Assembly (NCBI RefSeq): GCF_001649575.2
Contig: NC_051445.1
Location: 11,732,599 to 11,796,598, forward strand
Length of the DNA stretch: 64,000 nucleotides
Direction: 5' to 3'
DNA from: Kryptolebias marmoratus
Taxonomy: Eukaryota; Chordata; Actinopteri; Cyprinodontiformes; Rivulidae
Shown here: piece after piece, positions 44,023-56,300 of the stretch
Layout of the letters: each line of letters starts with the position of its first letter
How positions within the stretch are numbered: the first letter of the stretch is position 1
Notes under the pieces: generated by a model
The model's database searches: none
Seen by the model: the letters and a program-made list of their open reading frames with translations, nothing else
Told to the model about the DNA's origin: nothing
Made by a program: the position numbers and the translations under genes

Positions 44023-45580
44023 CAATATATTGCCAAAAGTTTTCGCTCGTCTCCCGTCACACACATGTGAACTTGAGTGACATCCCGTTCTTAATTCATC
44101 CTTTGCAGCAATAACAGCTTCAACTCTTCTGGGAAGGATTTCCACAAGGTTTAGGAGTGTTTACGGGAAATTTTGGACCATTCTTCCAGAAGCACATATG
44201 TGACGTCAGACACTGATGATGGATAGAAGGCCTGGCTCACAGTCTCTGCTCTAATTCTGAGGTCAGGACTCTGTGCAGACCAGTCAAGTTCTTCCACAGC
44301 AAACTCTCTTATCTATGTCTTTATGGACCTTGCTTTGTGCACTGGTGTGCAGTCATGTTGGAACAGGAAGGACCTGAAGGACAGAAGTACTTCAGTCAAA
44401 GGAATTAGATTATGGAATAATCTGGATACTGATTATAAAAATACCGTTTCAATTAATTCGCTCAAAAGAATGATAAAAGTTAACTTGTTAAAGAAATATG
44501 AAATTGTATAATTTGTATTTGCAAGTGTTAATGTTTGAGGAGTTGAAAGTTTTTTTTTCTCTCTTTATTTTTTTTGTTTGTTTGTTTTTATTACTGTTGA
44601 AATTAATATTATTTTTGAAAAAGGGGCAGACATTATAAGATTTTTTACTTCTTCTGCTACCTTTCATTTTATTTAATTTAAATTGTACTTTACTTTATTT
44701 GTATTTTTTTTTGTTTGTTTTTTTGTAAATGAAATGAATAAACTGAACTAAACTAAACAAACTAAAATTAAACTAAAGGAACCATCCCCAAACTGTTTCC
44801 AGAAAGTTCAGGGAACGAAATTGTTCTAAAAGTCTTGGTACGGTGACGCATTAAGAGTTCCTTTTACTGGAACTAAGCGGCCCAACTCCTGAAAAACAAT
44901 CCCACACCATAATCCTCCCTCCACCAAACTTTACACTTGGCACAATGCAGTCAGACAGGAGCTGTTCTCTTGGCAGCAGCCAAACCCAGACTCGTCCATC
45001 AGATTGCCAGGTAGAGAAGCGTAATTCATCCCTTCAGAGGACATGTCTCCACTGCTCTATAGTCCATTGTGGCAGCGTGCTTCACACCACTGCATCCGAC
45101 GCTTTAGGTTACACTTGGTGATATAAGGCTTGGATGCAGCTTCTCGGCCATGGAAACCCATTCCATGAAGCTCTCTATACTCTGTTCCTGAGCTAATCTG
45201 ACGGCCACATGAAGCTTGGAGGTCTGCAGCCATTGACATTGCAGAATGTTGACGGCCATTTTAAGTGGCCAACGACTTCATGGTTGAGTTGCTGTCGTTC
45301 CTAATCATTTCCACTTTGTTATAATCCCACTAACAGCTGACTGTGGAATATTTAGTAGCGAGGAAATTTCACGACTGGACTTATTGCACAAGTGGCATCC
45401 CATCATGGTGCCACACTGGAGTTCACTGAGCTCCTGAGAGCGTCCCATTCCATCACAAATGTTTGTAGAAGCAGTCTGCATGCCCAAGTCCTTCATTTTA
45501 TACACCTGTGACCATGGAAGTGATTGAAACACCTGAATTCGATGATTTAGATGGGTGAGTGGATACTTTAGGCAATATAG
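44023..45580 (-). mobile_element. Tc1/mariner transposon, degenerate, with nested insertion
   Basis: The ends are inverted repeats: AATATATTGCCAAAAGTTTT on the left and, on the minus strand from the right, CTATATTGCCTAAAGTATCC, with CTCGTC/CTCACC after. The minus strand encodes the N-terminal helix-turn-helix of a Tc1 transposase (GRSQELSE, KSSREISSLLNIPQSAVSG, within 45305-45637). The rest of the transposase region can be followed at the DNA level to 44110 but is cut by stops and by the insert at 44373-44775. It is not active. Confidence 0.85.
44373..44775 (+). mobile_element. LINE 3' end inserted into the Tc1 element
   Basis: The insert reads SVKGIRLWNNLDTDYKNTV and NSLKRMIKVNLLKKYEIV to a stop at 44509-44511, the C-terminal style of several teleost LINEs (GxxLWNxL...FKxxL). 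A T-rich 3' UTR and an AATGAATAAACTGAAC tail follow. AAGGA repeats at 44368-44372 and 44776-44780 fit a short target duplication. The host Tc1 sequence continues on both sides. It is truncated at 5', as LINE copies usually are. Confidence 0.75.
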
Positions 45581-45589
45581 CTCAGTCTG

Positions 45590-47680
45590 AATGCAAATAA
45601 CTCTGACAATAAACCAAAAAACATGAATTTGAGCCACCCAATTAAAAGGGACTTACATCAATAAAAGATCTAAATCAAGCCTAAAAGACTGTCTTTACCG
45701 AGACCAGATATATTAAATCACAACAAACATTATTGCTTCTTCCTCAAAGAAAGCCATAAAATTGTGCAAATTAGTTTTATTTTTTCTGTCTTCATTTTTT
45801 CATGTTTTTGAGTGTGACTACTGCAAAAACAAAACACACATTTGGATGCAGCGGAAAGTACTCTTAGCTCCCACAGTTGCGATACATATGTATGCAGGGC
45901 CAGAGTCCACATTGCTCAGTGCATCAGAGCCGTTTGAGATCTGAATTTGTTATGCACTCTCACACACACACACACACACACACATCGCCGCCGAGTCCCA
46001 CCAGGGCAGCCTGTTAGTTTTTTTTTCCCCCCTCATTAATTCCTCTATTTGGCCAGAGCAGTACTTATCAAGTTCCAACGTGCTCACAGCTTCGGTCGTG
46101 TTCATCAGCTCGGGTATGTGTTTGTGTGCGGGCCAGACGGCTCAGCTGTCAGCTGCAGAACCGTCGGGTCGTTGGAGAGACTTCTCCGGGTAGAAGATGG
46201 GAGATGGAAGCAAATATGCTTGCTTTATATGCGGCGCAAAAAAACGCAGACGGGGTCAAAAAGAGGCACGAAAGAGATTTAGAGGGAATATGGGGTAGAA
46301 AATGGTTACCCAGAAGACCATATGCCCCATTATCCGACACTTCGATGAGAGTTCTTCTTCTGTGCAAAGCTTAGCATAGCACAGCGACAAATATAACAGA
46401 GTTAAGCCTTTTTTGTTTCCCGTAAAATGCTAGGATGGGAGTAAATTCACTTTTTTTCGGAAGTACCCTAGATGTGAATTCACAGAAACTCATTCGTTGA
46501 TCCTCCCCCCAAATTTACTTTTGATTGTTGAGCGCTAATCCCGAGGATTACAACATATTTTTATTCTTTAAAGGAACTGTTTGACATTTAAGGGAAATCC
46601 AGCGGAGTTTAATCTTGATGTGTGCTGTAAGCTTAGCAAAAAAAAAATAATAATACAGGGGAAAAGTTGTTTAATATGCCGGCTCTGGTTGAAGAATGTA
46701 CTTCTCTGTGTGGTTACTCACAGGCTGGTCCAAAACCGTTTAAACCAAAACGTCTACAACAACAACAACAACAAAAAAAGAAATCATAGAGCAGTTTGAG
46801 CAGAGTTTTCAAGTGATGATGGGCGTGTTTTAAGACTGAACTGTCACTGTTTCCGTCTACTTTTTAAGCCAACTTCGTCTTGCTTAAGTTTGGAGGAAGA
46901 ATAATGTTGTTTAAATATATTAAAAGAAGCTGGATGTTAAGGCGAAGCTGGACAACTTTTTGCTGAACCAGAGCCTGTAGTCATGCCTGTATTCATCATA
47001 ATACGCCCAGTTTAAAGAAGTGGCAGAAGAGTTAATGGGAACTGTTCTGTCTCCTAGTTTCACCTGATTTTACCACGATGAGCTGTCATTATAATAAGTT
47101 TTGAAGTTTACCACCAGGTGAGATATGTTTGTCCTGTAAGACCTTCTGCTCACTCTTCTGAGTGAACAAATTTTGGTCGGTTTGAAAGTTTTACCAAGTT
47201 TACATCAGACATTTTCCAACTATACATACTGTAAAAGTTGGAAAATGTCTTTCCTCCCAAAGCTAAGTTTCCCTCTCAAAACAAGTAAATGTGTTCTTGT
47301 GTTCTTTGGCATCTAAACCGGCGGAGCGAGCTGATGTTGTCGGTAACAATACGAAACCTACAGACGAGACTCGGCCAGCCCAGAAATCTCCACAGATAAT
47401 CTGGCGATGAGAGGATTAAGAGAAGAGGTCGTAGCTAGTTAGCGGTCCAATTACGACTCAATTGCTCAGATTAAAGAATTAAATCTAAATCAATTAAGTC
47501 GGTCCGTAACCTCGTTTGACCTCGGCGTCGATTAAAAGACAAGCGGAAGAGTTCAGAGCGGGTCAGAGAGAAATGGACCGTTACATAACAGCACCTGACG
47601 ACTCACACTGCATGTGAGCAGGTTTGTTTTTTTAATACAAGTCTGACAGGGAAAGGTTAAAGATTAGATCAAGCGTTTAT
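45590..47680. other. Non-coding region with candidate regulatory blocks
   Basis: It holds a CA run at 45959-45983, a CAA run at about 46756-46774, and repeat-free blocks at 46040-46330 and 47390-47540. The latter has GGTCCAATTACGACTCAATTG and AAATCTAAATCAATTAAGTC. No gene is supported; small frames overlap on both strands. Confidence 0.3.
47207..47250. repeat. Perfect 14-bp stem hairpin
   Basis: AGACATTTTCCAAC at 47207-47220 is the exact reverse complement of GTTGGAAAATGTCT at 47237-47250, with a 16-nt loop. It is isolated from recognised transposons and is not followed by a T run, so it is not called as a terminator. Confidence 0.8.
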
Positions 47681-47689
47681 TCAGGCAGC

Positions 47690-48200
47690 AAACGTTCATC
47701 TAAAAAGCTTGTGCGGTGATAAGTTGCATGTGTACTTTATGGATGTCAGACAGCGCCAACAAATATAGCCACCCCATCTGTTCGGGCCGTGCAGATGCTG
47801 TCTGAGAAACTGCAGATTAGTGCTAAACTTAGAGAGGGGGGTGGTGGTGATGTGATGAGAGGGCACGGGGAAGGCCGGGCGGTGACTCACGCCGAAAGGA
47901 GGGGGCGACTGGCAGCGGCGGATCAGCCGCTCTGAGGAAACGGAGGGGCGCGGGAGGGACACATACAAACAGGGCGAGTGGGAGGAAAATGGCAGACATG
48001 TCACAGTTCGGGGGGGGGGATTCAGGCTCGAGGTGAACGCCGTTGTGAGGAAAAGCAATTGTCCGACTGTTCCCACAATGAGCTGAGGAGAATATATCTG
48101 AGAAAAACTGATAGAAAAGAAAAGAATCAACTAAAAAAAAATCATTTATCTGACAGAAAGCTTGCAGCGATGGGGGACTGTAGAAAGGTGATTAACAAAT
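47690..48200. other. GC-mixed non-coding block
   Basis: GGGCCGTGCAGATGCTGTC and CTCACGCCGAAAGGAGG lie in a purine-rich stretch with a G8 run at about 48010. A minus-strand frame (47696-48130) has no known domain. It may be regulatory, but this is not shown. Confidence 0.25.
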
Positions 48201-48214
48201 AATATCTTACTTGT

Positions 48215-48655
48215 TGGAGACCGTAATTTGATCGGTTTGACGAGCTAATGGCTAGTCTGGGTGCCGTCGGGACCGAAGCGGAATGCTGCGTCTCAAATCA
48301 ACTCCAATCTTAAAGGTTTTTATTTTAGCTATAAACCTTTACGCCTCTATCAGTTTATAAATTACATGGTAAGTTACATGGAGCGTAAGTAGCAGCAGCT
48401 AGCAGTAGCACATCCTGTGCAGCCTTGGGCACTTCTTCTACCAGTGCTTCTGAGGCTTTAAAACAGCATATTTTCAGGCAGTTCGACCACTTTCGGACCT
48501 GTGCCTGCTCAGACTAGCCTTTAGCTCGTCAGTCTGGTCAGAATTAAACACTTTTGCTCCAAACTTTTGCTTCAAAGAGCTATCTACAACAGGTAAGATA
48601 GTAATTGTTCACATCCTTTCCCTGGAGCTCCACTTCAAATAACTGAATTATCCCT
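48215..48655. repeat. MITE with long inverted ends (family member)
   Basis: The left part has TTTGACGAGCTAATGGCTAG. The right arm is well kept: CTTTAGCTCGTCAGTCTGG, CAGAATTAAACAC, AGAGCTATCTACAACAGGTA, GTTCACATCC and CACTTCAAATAACTGAATTA. GACGAGCTAA on the left pairs with TTAGCTCGTC on the right. Confidence 0.6.
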
Positions 48656-49105
48656 TTTAAAGCAATAATCCACAAATCTACTGTGTTTTGGAAATGCTGC
48701 ATGTATATTTTTATATTTCTGTATATTTTAATCCCGTGAAAAGGTTGTTTTTTTTTTTAAATAAATGTTATCTTCTTTTATAAGTGAAATCAATTTGCCA
48801 AATCTAGAACCGTCTCGAACCGAGCAGCCATGAGATGATGATGATGATGACGACGATGATGTAACCCGAGTCATACGGCTGATGAAAACCTGAGTCAGGA
48901 AGCCTCACATGTTTCTCGCCGTCATGCTTCTCACAATGTGAACGGAAAGCATCCACTCAGGTCAGAGGACCGTTTGGAGCTCCTCAGGCGGATCTGTTTT
49001 TATCCTGCAGCACCTCTACGGTAATAAAGTGGGGAAAAAAAACAACAAAACAAGGTTTCATTGTATGTTTTTTAGTTTATGTTGCTTTAACCTGTTTATA
49101 TCGTC

Positions 49106-49218
49106 TTAACCTTCCTGCTGCTCGGGTCAAAATGACCCTTGAGTTCTCATTTTGACTCAAAGGTAGAAACAAAAACAAGGTTTTGTCAAATAAATATAGT
49201 AAAAGCTCCATTCCTTAA
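49106..49218. repeat. TTAA-flanked MITE fragment
   Basis: TTAACCTTCCTGCTGCTCGG followed by GTCAAAATGACCC resembles the frequent teleost TTAACCCTCCTG...GGGTCA repeat. A second TTAA lies at 49215-49218. The inverted end is not conserved on the right, so the right border is uncertain. Confidence 0.4.
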
Positions 49219-49219
49219 G

Positions 49220-50030
49220 GTAGTGGTCTGCAAACTATGGCTCTAGGGCCACTTGTGTGTCTTTAGTCCCCCTCCAGAGGCTCCTTAACCAGAGCCTACA
49301 CGAATATATATATATTTATACTCATAACTATGACACAAAAAGGCCAATTTCCATCTAATTTCATGCAAATATGTAAATAAGATATCCATAACCAAATGAC
49401 ACAAGGAGAGAAATGTAGCAATCAGTTCACTCGTAGTTCGTTAGCTCTCTTTAAACCAAACTTTGAGCCACACAGGAGGATTTTTCTCCAAAAACTTGAA
49501 CTTTTTTACTCCATTTGAAGCAAGCTGTTAGGGGGAAAACAACAAAAATGGCGGTTTTTGCTTACATATTATAAATTATTATAATACAAGCAACTGAAAT
49601 GAGGCGTTTTACAAAAATATTGTGATGATAACAAAAAAGAAAAGACTTACCTTTGATAAAAAGGTCATGAAACTTAAAGTAAATGACGGTTTTTGCCCAT
49701 AATTATTGCTCAGAAAAAAAGCCTAATGACTCTTAAAGTTTGTCAGAATGTATATGTTTAATTATTTATTAATAATTTAATAATTATACAGACAAGACTC
49801 ACATGAGCTGACAGTTTAGTGTATGAACAGGTGTTTGGTCGCTTTTTTTAAAAATTTTTATTCAAACATGTAAAACTGCAACAATTTCTTACAGATCTTT
49901 AGTTTCACACCTAATGAGGGGTGTTATCTTTATTTAAACTATTAAGTTGGTTTTGAGGCTCTAGACAATGAGAGAAGGAGCAGGTTTGGCTATTTTGGTT
50001 GTAAAGCTTGCAGACTCCCGGCCTTTTCTC
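49220..50030. other. AT-rich non-coding sequence, possible hAT relic
   Basis: GTAGTGGTCTGCAAACTATGGC near 49222 resembles a hAT-type end. GCTTGCAGACTCCC near 50009 is a partial inverse. The interior has no frame. The assignment is weak. Confidence 0.25.
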
Positions 50031-50500
50031 TGAGTTGGATTAGCTGTGGCAGCCATCTTGGATCAGGTTGACTCAGAAAGTTAATCAGCTCTTCGTGTCC
50101 ATCCAGCAATTACTTTCCGAAACTCTTATCACAATCCGCACAGTGGTTCTTGAGATATTTCGCTAACAGACAGACAGGGCTGATTGCTCCAGTTTATACC
50201 AAAGATCTCGTGCGATCTGTTTGTGCTCAAAGCGTATGTTGGGGATGGCTCTCAGCTACTACCACCCCAACATTTAGCTCAGTGTTTACAAAACTGACGG
50301 AGCTGTAGCCATTTTTACGTTGGCCGAGGTCGACTAGCTGTGGCGGCCATCTTGAATCAGGTTGACTCTGAAAGCAAATCAGCTGTAGAGGCACATCCAG
50401 TGAATATTTCCTGAGAGTTTAGTTAAAATCCATCAGGTGGGTCGTGAGATATTTTGCCAACAGACAGACAAACACACAGAGACGCGATTTATCACCAGCC
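50030..50500 (-). repeat. Dispersed 300-bp tandem repeat, two units, minus orientation
   Basis: GTTGGGGATGGCTCTCAGCTAC, GCCATCTTGAATCAGGTTGAC, AACTCTTATCACAATCC and GAGATATTTTGCCAACAGACAG are the reverse of the unit seen at 51590-52450. The GCAGCCATCTTGGATCAGG-type segment occurs twice (near 50051 and 50345). Confidence 0.65.
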
Positions 50501-51589
50501 TTTCGTAACGAGGCATTTATTCAGCTTCACCTTTGTTGTTTGGACTTGTTCTTGACTTGTTTAAAGCAGTCTTTCCTTAGTAATAAAAAAGTCTGATGAT
50601 CATCACCCCTTCACTTGTCCTCAGTGATGCTTCACCTCCTTCGCGTTTTAATAAAACCGCGCCCGGCTTTTGATTTGACCACTTCTAACCCGTCTGCTCT
50701 CTGTCTGGGAAATCTGCCCCAGTCCCCCAATTAAGTTCTTTTTTATTTTTTTCTTCTTTTAACAGTAATTAGGAGACTCCTGGTTGAAACTGTAGGTGTT
50801 CCCTAACTGTGACCTTGCAGCAAACTCTCATTTCTCCCCCCGAAGGCATCAACCTCGGCCCACAGCTGCTTGGCAACCATTTTTCCTCCACAGGTTTCTG
50901 CACGGCTCGTTTCGCTTCAAGGAGAAAAGTCGGGGCCGGGAAGACTTCTTTTTTCTTGTTTTCGCCGTTTCGTTTTTGAAAGCCAAACCGTGGCTTCGTT
51001 CTGTAATCTGAGCACCTTTTCTGGTCTGCGTTAAAATAAACCGTCCAATCAACACCTGACTCCAGATGTTTCCTCGGTTCGTCATGAAGAAGCAGACCTC
51101 ATCACAGCACTGCACATCTGTTCTAAAATAAAAAAAACTCATACAGTAGAATTACAATTATAATTAATGTATCATTGGAGTTGAAACCATACATTTTTAT
51201 CACATCTAATATTAACTGGCTGTGATATTTTTCTCTGTAAAAAAATGACAACCATCAGAGATTTTGGTTCCACATTAAACGACACTAATTACTAAAAAAT
51301 AACAAAATAAAAATGATGGCTAAATATTTGATTATGGTCTGAACTAAAGTTTAAATCACAGACAAGAAAGTTCTCTTTTATTTATAACACTCTTCAGCTT
51401 AATTTATGATTCTTGCAAAAGCAAGTTTATGATGTGTCTTCTGCAAAATTGTGCCAAATTACATAAAAATGTCACATTAATTTTATTTATTAAAGGTTTG
51501 TTATGAAATGCTTGCTTCAGAAGGCGAAGGGTAATAATGTTTTTGTCTCTGTGTGTGTCTGTGTGTGTGTGTGTGTGTGTAGCTTCAGA

Positions 51590-52450
51590 GAATTATCTCA
51601 CATACCAGAGGAGGGATTTTAATGAAATTCTCAAAAACCTGCACGTACATCTACACCTGACTAACCTATGGAATCAGCCTCATTCAAAATGGCTGCCACC
51701 ACTAAGTGACCCTGGCCAACACAAAAATGGCTGTAACTCAACCATTTTAACAGATATATCTCTAACACATACTCTGAGCGCTAACTGATCGCGCGAGACC
51801 TGTTTTTGAAACGTTGCTTTTAACTATCAGTCAATTTTTTTCTCTCTGTTAGCAAAATATCTTATGAACCTTTGGATTTATTTTAATTAAATTCTCAGAA
51901 ATTAATAATCGGATGTACATCTACAACTGATTAATCAGCCCAATAAGCCCTTTGAGTCGCCCTGTGCTGAAAAGTGCTATATAAATAAATGTACCTACCT
52001 ACCTACCCAATTCAAAATGGCCGCCACAGCTATCTAACCTTGGGAAACACAGCAATGGCGATGACTCACCCAATCTTGCAGATGTTGTGTTAAAATTTGG
52101 CGTGGAAGTCTTTGAACGCTACATATTGCATAATATTTTTGCTTGAAACTTTGGCATTACCTCTCGAAGTCTGTCTGTTAGCTAAATATCTCATGAACCA
52201 CTGGATGAGTTTTAATGAAACTCTCAAGAAAAAAAAAATCACTGCCACTGCACATCTAAAACTCAATATGGCCACCACAGCTAACTGACATTAGCCAATA
52301 GAAAAATGGATATAACTCAGTCGGTTTTACAGATATTGAGCTAAACTTTGGTGTGGTTGTAGCTGAGAGTCATCCTCAGCACGTGGTTTGAGCACGACCA
52401 GATCTCGCAAGATCTCATGATATTACATGCGATCGTGCATAAGAATATTT
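51590..52450 (+). repeat. Dispersed 300-bp tandem repeat, three units
   Basis: Three diverged head-to-tail units begin near 51590, 51850 and 52170. Each has TTTTAAT(G/T)AAA(T/C)TCTCA, GTACATCTACA or equivalent, AAAATGGC(T/C)GCCAC, a TTTTACAGATATTGAGC-type segment and, best kept at 52350, GTAGCTGAGAGTCATCC. The middle unit carries a SINE-like tail insertion (GAAAAGTGCTATATAAATAA, 51970-51990). Confidence 0.7.
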
Positions 52451-52639
52451 CCAAAATGGTTTTTACTTTGTCTCTGCTCAGCGTAAAATTGTTCTCGTTT
52501 AAAACCTCGGCATAAAAAGAAGAGAAGTCACTGTTTTTTGGGGTTTTTTTGACGTTGCTTCCAGGCAGCCAGACTTCCTTGTAATCTTACAGGAAAAAGG
52601 AAAAAATAATCCCACAGAGTGACTTCATCCACAGCAGGA

Positions 52640-53600
52640 GTCTAATCACCACATGGAGCTGATGATTAAGTAGGTTAGGTTTCAGGTGCCCCAACGTGAC
52701 ACCGGTGACTCAGCTCACTTTCACCTTCTGAATGGGTTCTGTAAAAGGTGCCGCGTCACTCCGCACATGCACGCACACATGGCCCAAGGCGCACATTTGA
52801 ACGCCGGCCCGCGCCGCGCGTCACATGCCCACCGTCCGGGCTGACATAGCTGCCCTCATGTTTGAAGGGAGGGGGAGGAACGAAGTCGAAGTGCAGCGGG
52901 CGAGAAATCGGTCACGTTCTCATGGAAGGCAGCAGGTCTTCTTGAAGCGGGAGGGAGAGCTCCCCTGGCCTCGTGTGGCGGCTCGAGTCACAGGGCTCGA
53001 CACCTCGCTGACGTGAGGGGACACGGGGAGCGGGCGGTGGGGGGTGTGCTGGAGGTTGTACAGGTGAGCACATGGAGGGCTGCTTCAGTTGTTGTTTTTG
53101 CTGCTCAACGTGGCAACGACAACCAGCCAACAGATGAAGACGCACGTTATCTGACTTACCAGCTCCAGGACTGATATTATCCTTTAAACCACTCCTGTTT
53201 GCTTTCTTCAGAAAGCCCGCAGAACAGAGATCCTACATGACTGTTTGGTGGCTTAAATGTTGCTGAAAACCCGGCAGCTTGTAGAGATTTTAGGTCGGAC
53301 GTCACTTCCAAGCGGTCAGACGTTCTCGTGATCGTTTTAGGTGGTCTGGATCAACAGTTCGTTGGGATTTCTGAAGGTTCTTTTAAAGTTGGCCTTCGAA
53401 TGACTTTGGGCTGCTTTTTCTCTTGGCCGGTTTTTGATTGTGCCCCACGTCCTGCAGCTTATAATAAAACAAGGACAGCGGAGGACAGAGGAGTTCGTGT
53501 CAGGTCTAAACAGCTACCTGCAGCAAATGATCGGTGTCCCGAGACAGGAAAAAAAACATCTGGTAAGGACTTGAGTGCTGCATCAACCTTCAGTTAATTA
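52640..53600. other. GC-richer non-coding block
   Basis: The CpG-containing stretch at 52740-53050 (GCCGGCCCGCGCCGCGCGTC) stands out from the AT-rich surroundings. Frames at 52825-53145 overlap on both strands and have no known domain. It could be a regulatory or promoter-like region, but no transcript is supported. Confidence 0.3.
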
Positions 53601-53859
53601 TCTATTTTCAGCTAATAGCTTTCTGTTTATCGCCAAGTTGGTGCTAAGATTCTGTAAGGGCTAAACTGGGCTCTCTTTGGTATTTTTCATAGATTCAGCT
53701 AAAGAAATGGGGACAAACGGGTTTCTTAGGGATGAGCTTGTGAAGTTGCTCCTTGGCTCAGTTGAGTTACGTCAATACAATGTGGGCTCTTTCCTTGATT
53801 TAAGGAGCTTTTTTCCACGTCTGAATGATTCATAGGTCAGAGGTAAGAAGCCTAACAAA

Positions 53860-54500
53860 CAAACCGAATGAGTAAAAAAAAGCAGCCAAAGTTTCAGAGA
53901 CCTTCAGGAAAGCCAAAGAGTTACTTTAAAAATGTTATAAGAAAATTCGACTGCTCTGAAGGGATACATAAAGCAGTGAGGGATGATTCAAGAGTTTTGC
54001 ACAGTGCTGTAACCTACTTGTGGGAGTGGAGAGAGTTCTGTTTACCCGGGGCCCTCTGCAGACAGGGGCCCTCAACAAGCCTGGAAGGAAAGGGGTTTTC
54101 TGAGTTGCGTTATTTTTTAACATTTTGAACGAATTGAAGTCATATTGAAATTCACCCTGACTGAATGAAGCGGTTGGGAGGCTGAACTTGGCATCAGCAG
54201 TGATGATGGATGTCCTCCGAGGCCCTTTATAAAGGTACAAAATAGTTTGGTCCACGCCTGCACCTGGTGGAGGCATTGGAGTGATCCGACACGTCTTTGT
54301 TTCCAACAACAACGGTCTTCTGTTTCCACAAATCAAAGTAAAGATGGGTGGAAATCGAACCGTTTTGACTTTAATTAATCTGGCAGGTAGGCCTTTTCTC
54401 AATCTTTGTCTCATATCACGAGAAAGAAATGCACGAGTAATACTGATCAGGTGAGCATGGAGTCCCACCAGGCAGGTTTATAGGCCCCAGAATATTGTGC
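53860..54500. other. Unassigned stretch with a long stop-free frame
   Basis: The minus strand has 177 codons from ATG at 54468 without a stop. I recognise no domain or family, the composition is not coding-like, and a plus-strand frame (53868-54128) overlaps it. It is left as unexplained sequence. Confidence 0.25.
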
Positions 54501-55789
54501 TATGCCCCATGCATCAGGTCCATGTGAGCTTCACTCTACAACATTTAGATTTGTATTTTTTAATGAGAGGGGGGAAATTCCTCTCTCGATTGATGGATTT
54601 TGTTGTAATTTGTGTCTTCTTCTTGTCATCTTAAGCCTGTAAGTCCTTCGTGCTTTTAAACCCATCCGCTCCTGCTTTCATTCCTGTTTATCCCAGTTAG
54701 TTTCAGTTAACTCATTTCCTCAACTCCCTCTGGTTAATCATTACCTCCCTGAGTTTATACATTTAGTCTTTTTCTTTTTGTTATTGGCCACAGTCTCCTC
54801 CTCATCCTCGGGATTTTGTTACCAGACGTCTCACACTTACAGGGCTTCTTGTTTCATTCAGTAAAGCTTTATTTATTTACATCCCCTGCCTGCCTCTGGA
54901 GCCCTTATTAACCCACATTTAGTTCTTGCGGGGAACAACGTGACCTAACAGCTAAGGCGGGATTTCTGTGTCACCCCTCGAACCACTTTTATTGATCGTC
55001 ACGTTGGAGGATTCAAAGATTTCCTGCTTCAACGTCTGCAGGACGAACTCCCAGCCAGCAGCTGCCTTCAGAATGTGAATCTAAATGTTTTGACGCAGGA
55101 AGACAATCAGGAGGAAAAGTCTTTTTCTCCTCAGCCTGGCTTTGTTGCGATAAATGGATGCAGCGAGAAAAAGACACTTTCAAGTCTGACAGCCTGAGTT
55201 CACCTAAATCATTTGCGGAGGCCTCAGATGAGGAGTCGTTATATGATTTTTGTTGGTGTTGTTCCACCATCTCCACATTTGCACATTAAAGATGCTGAAA
55301 CAAAGCTCTCTGTGTAAACTCGCCTTTTTCCGTGAGAGTGGGGTAAATCTGCGGGTTTAATCTGACAACTCCTGTTACACAACAACTACTGAGGCTGTAA
55401 TGGACTGTCGGATTCTGATGAAAGCTGACCAGACACCGACCTGAAGGAGCAGCAGCTTTAACTACGAAAGTTGTGACTGAACAGCGACACCAAGTGGTCG
55501 GTGCAAGGATTACTTTTTCAACAAAACAGTCCTTGGTTTAGAAAAAAACCTGTGGTTGGGACAGATTTTTTAATTAAGATAATATTATATATATATATAT
55601 ATACATATAAGTATTAATTTTGAATTCTATGCTGAAAAATAACCGATTGTTTTCATTGAAGTTGAATTTTGATTTGTGTGCCGTTATTAAGCAGAACAAT
55701 CTATCAGAAAAAGAGGAAATGGCTGCAAACATTTCACCAGAAACTGACTGATCGATTAGTCTTTTTTTGTTGTTGTTGTTTCTTCTCCC

Positions 55790-56300
55790 TTCAGCGATCG
55801 CTGCAGCTGATCATCTGCCTCCATCTGTCACATCAGCCCTCCGTACGTCTTCCTCTTTTCCTCCTCCCTGGCAGTTAGTGACACTGTCTCCAGACCATAA
55901 ATCACAACAGATCCTTTGACATATTATAAACCTTCCCTTTCACTCTTGCAGCTGTCCTTCTGTCCCAAATCCTCCCCACTGACCCTCACCTCCACCCCCT
56001 CCACCTTCACCTCTTTGGACGGCCCACCTCCCGGATCTTCACCTCATCCTCGCAGCTTCAGCCTCCTTCTAATTCCGTCTCCCTCCTCCTGACTTTCCGA
56101 CCTCCACCTCTCCGGGCTCTCTTCCGCCTGCTCCCTACTCTCACTGCCGATGTTAACTTCGAACGCCTCCCGTCTGACCTCACCCTTCGACCCGTCTGTC
56201 ACCACTCCCTGACGCAGCCGCCACCGTCTCACCGTCCTCGTACACGTCCTGCACTTACCCTCACATACTTCTCCGTCTCCACTTTCCCTCCTCACCCCCC
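55790..56300 (-). mobile_element. Possible LINE fragment (minus), cut by the assembly gap
   Basis: On the minus strand, GCAAGAGTGAAAGGGAAGG, TTTATGGTCTGGAGACAGTG and TCACTAACTGCCAGGGAGG resemble the reverse-transcriptase end of a common teleost LINE (KGKVY..., then a YG.ET-like segment). The rest is a strand-biased purine-rich stretch that runs into the N gap. The frame is broken. Confidence 0.35.

Noticed and set aside
53935..54468. 177-codon frame, minus strand
   Set aside because: No recognisable family, and it overlaps a plus-strand frame. Kept only as unexplained sequence; a database search would be needed to revive it.
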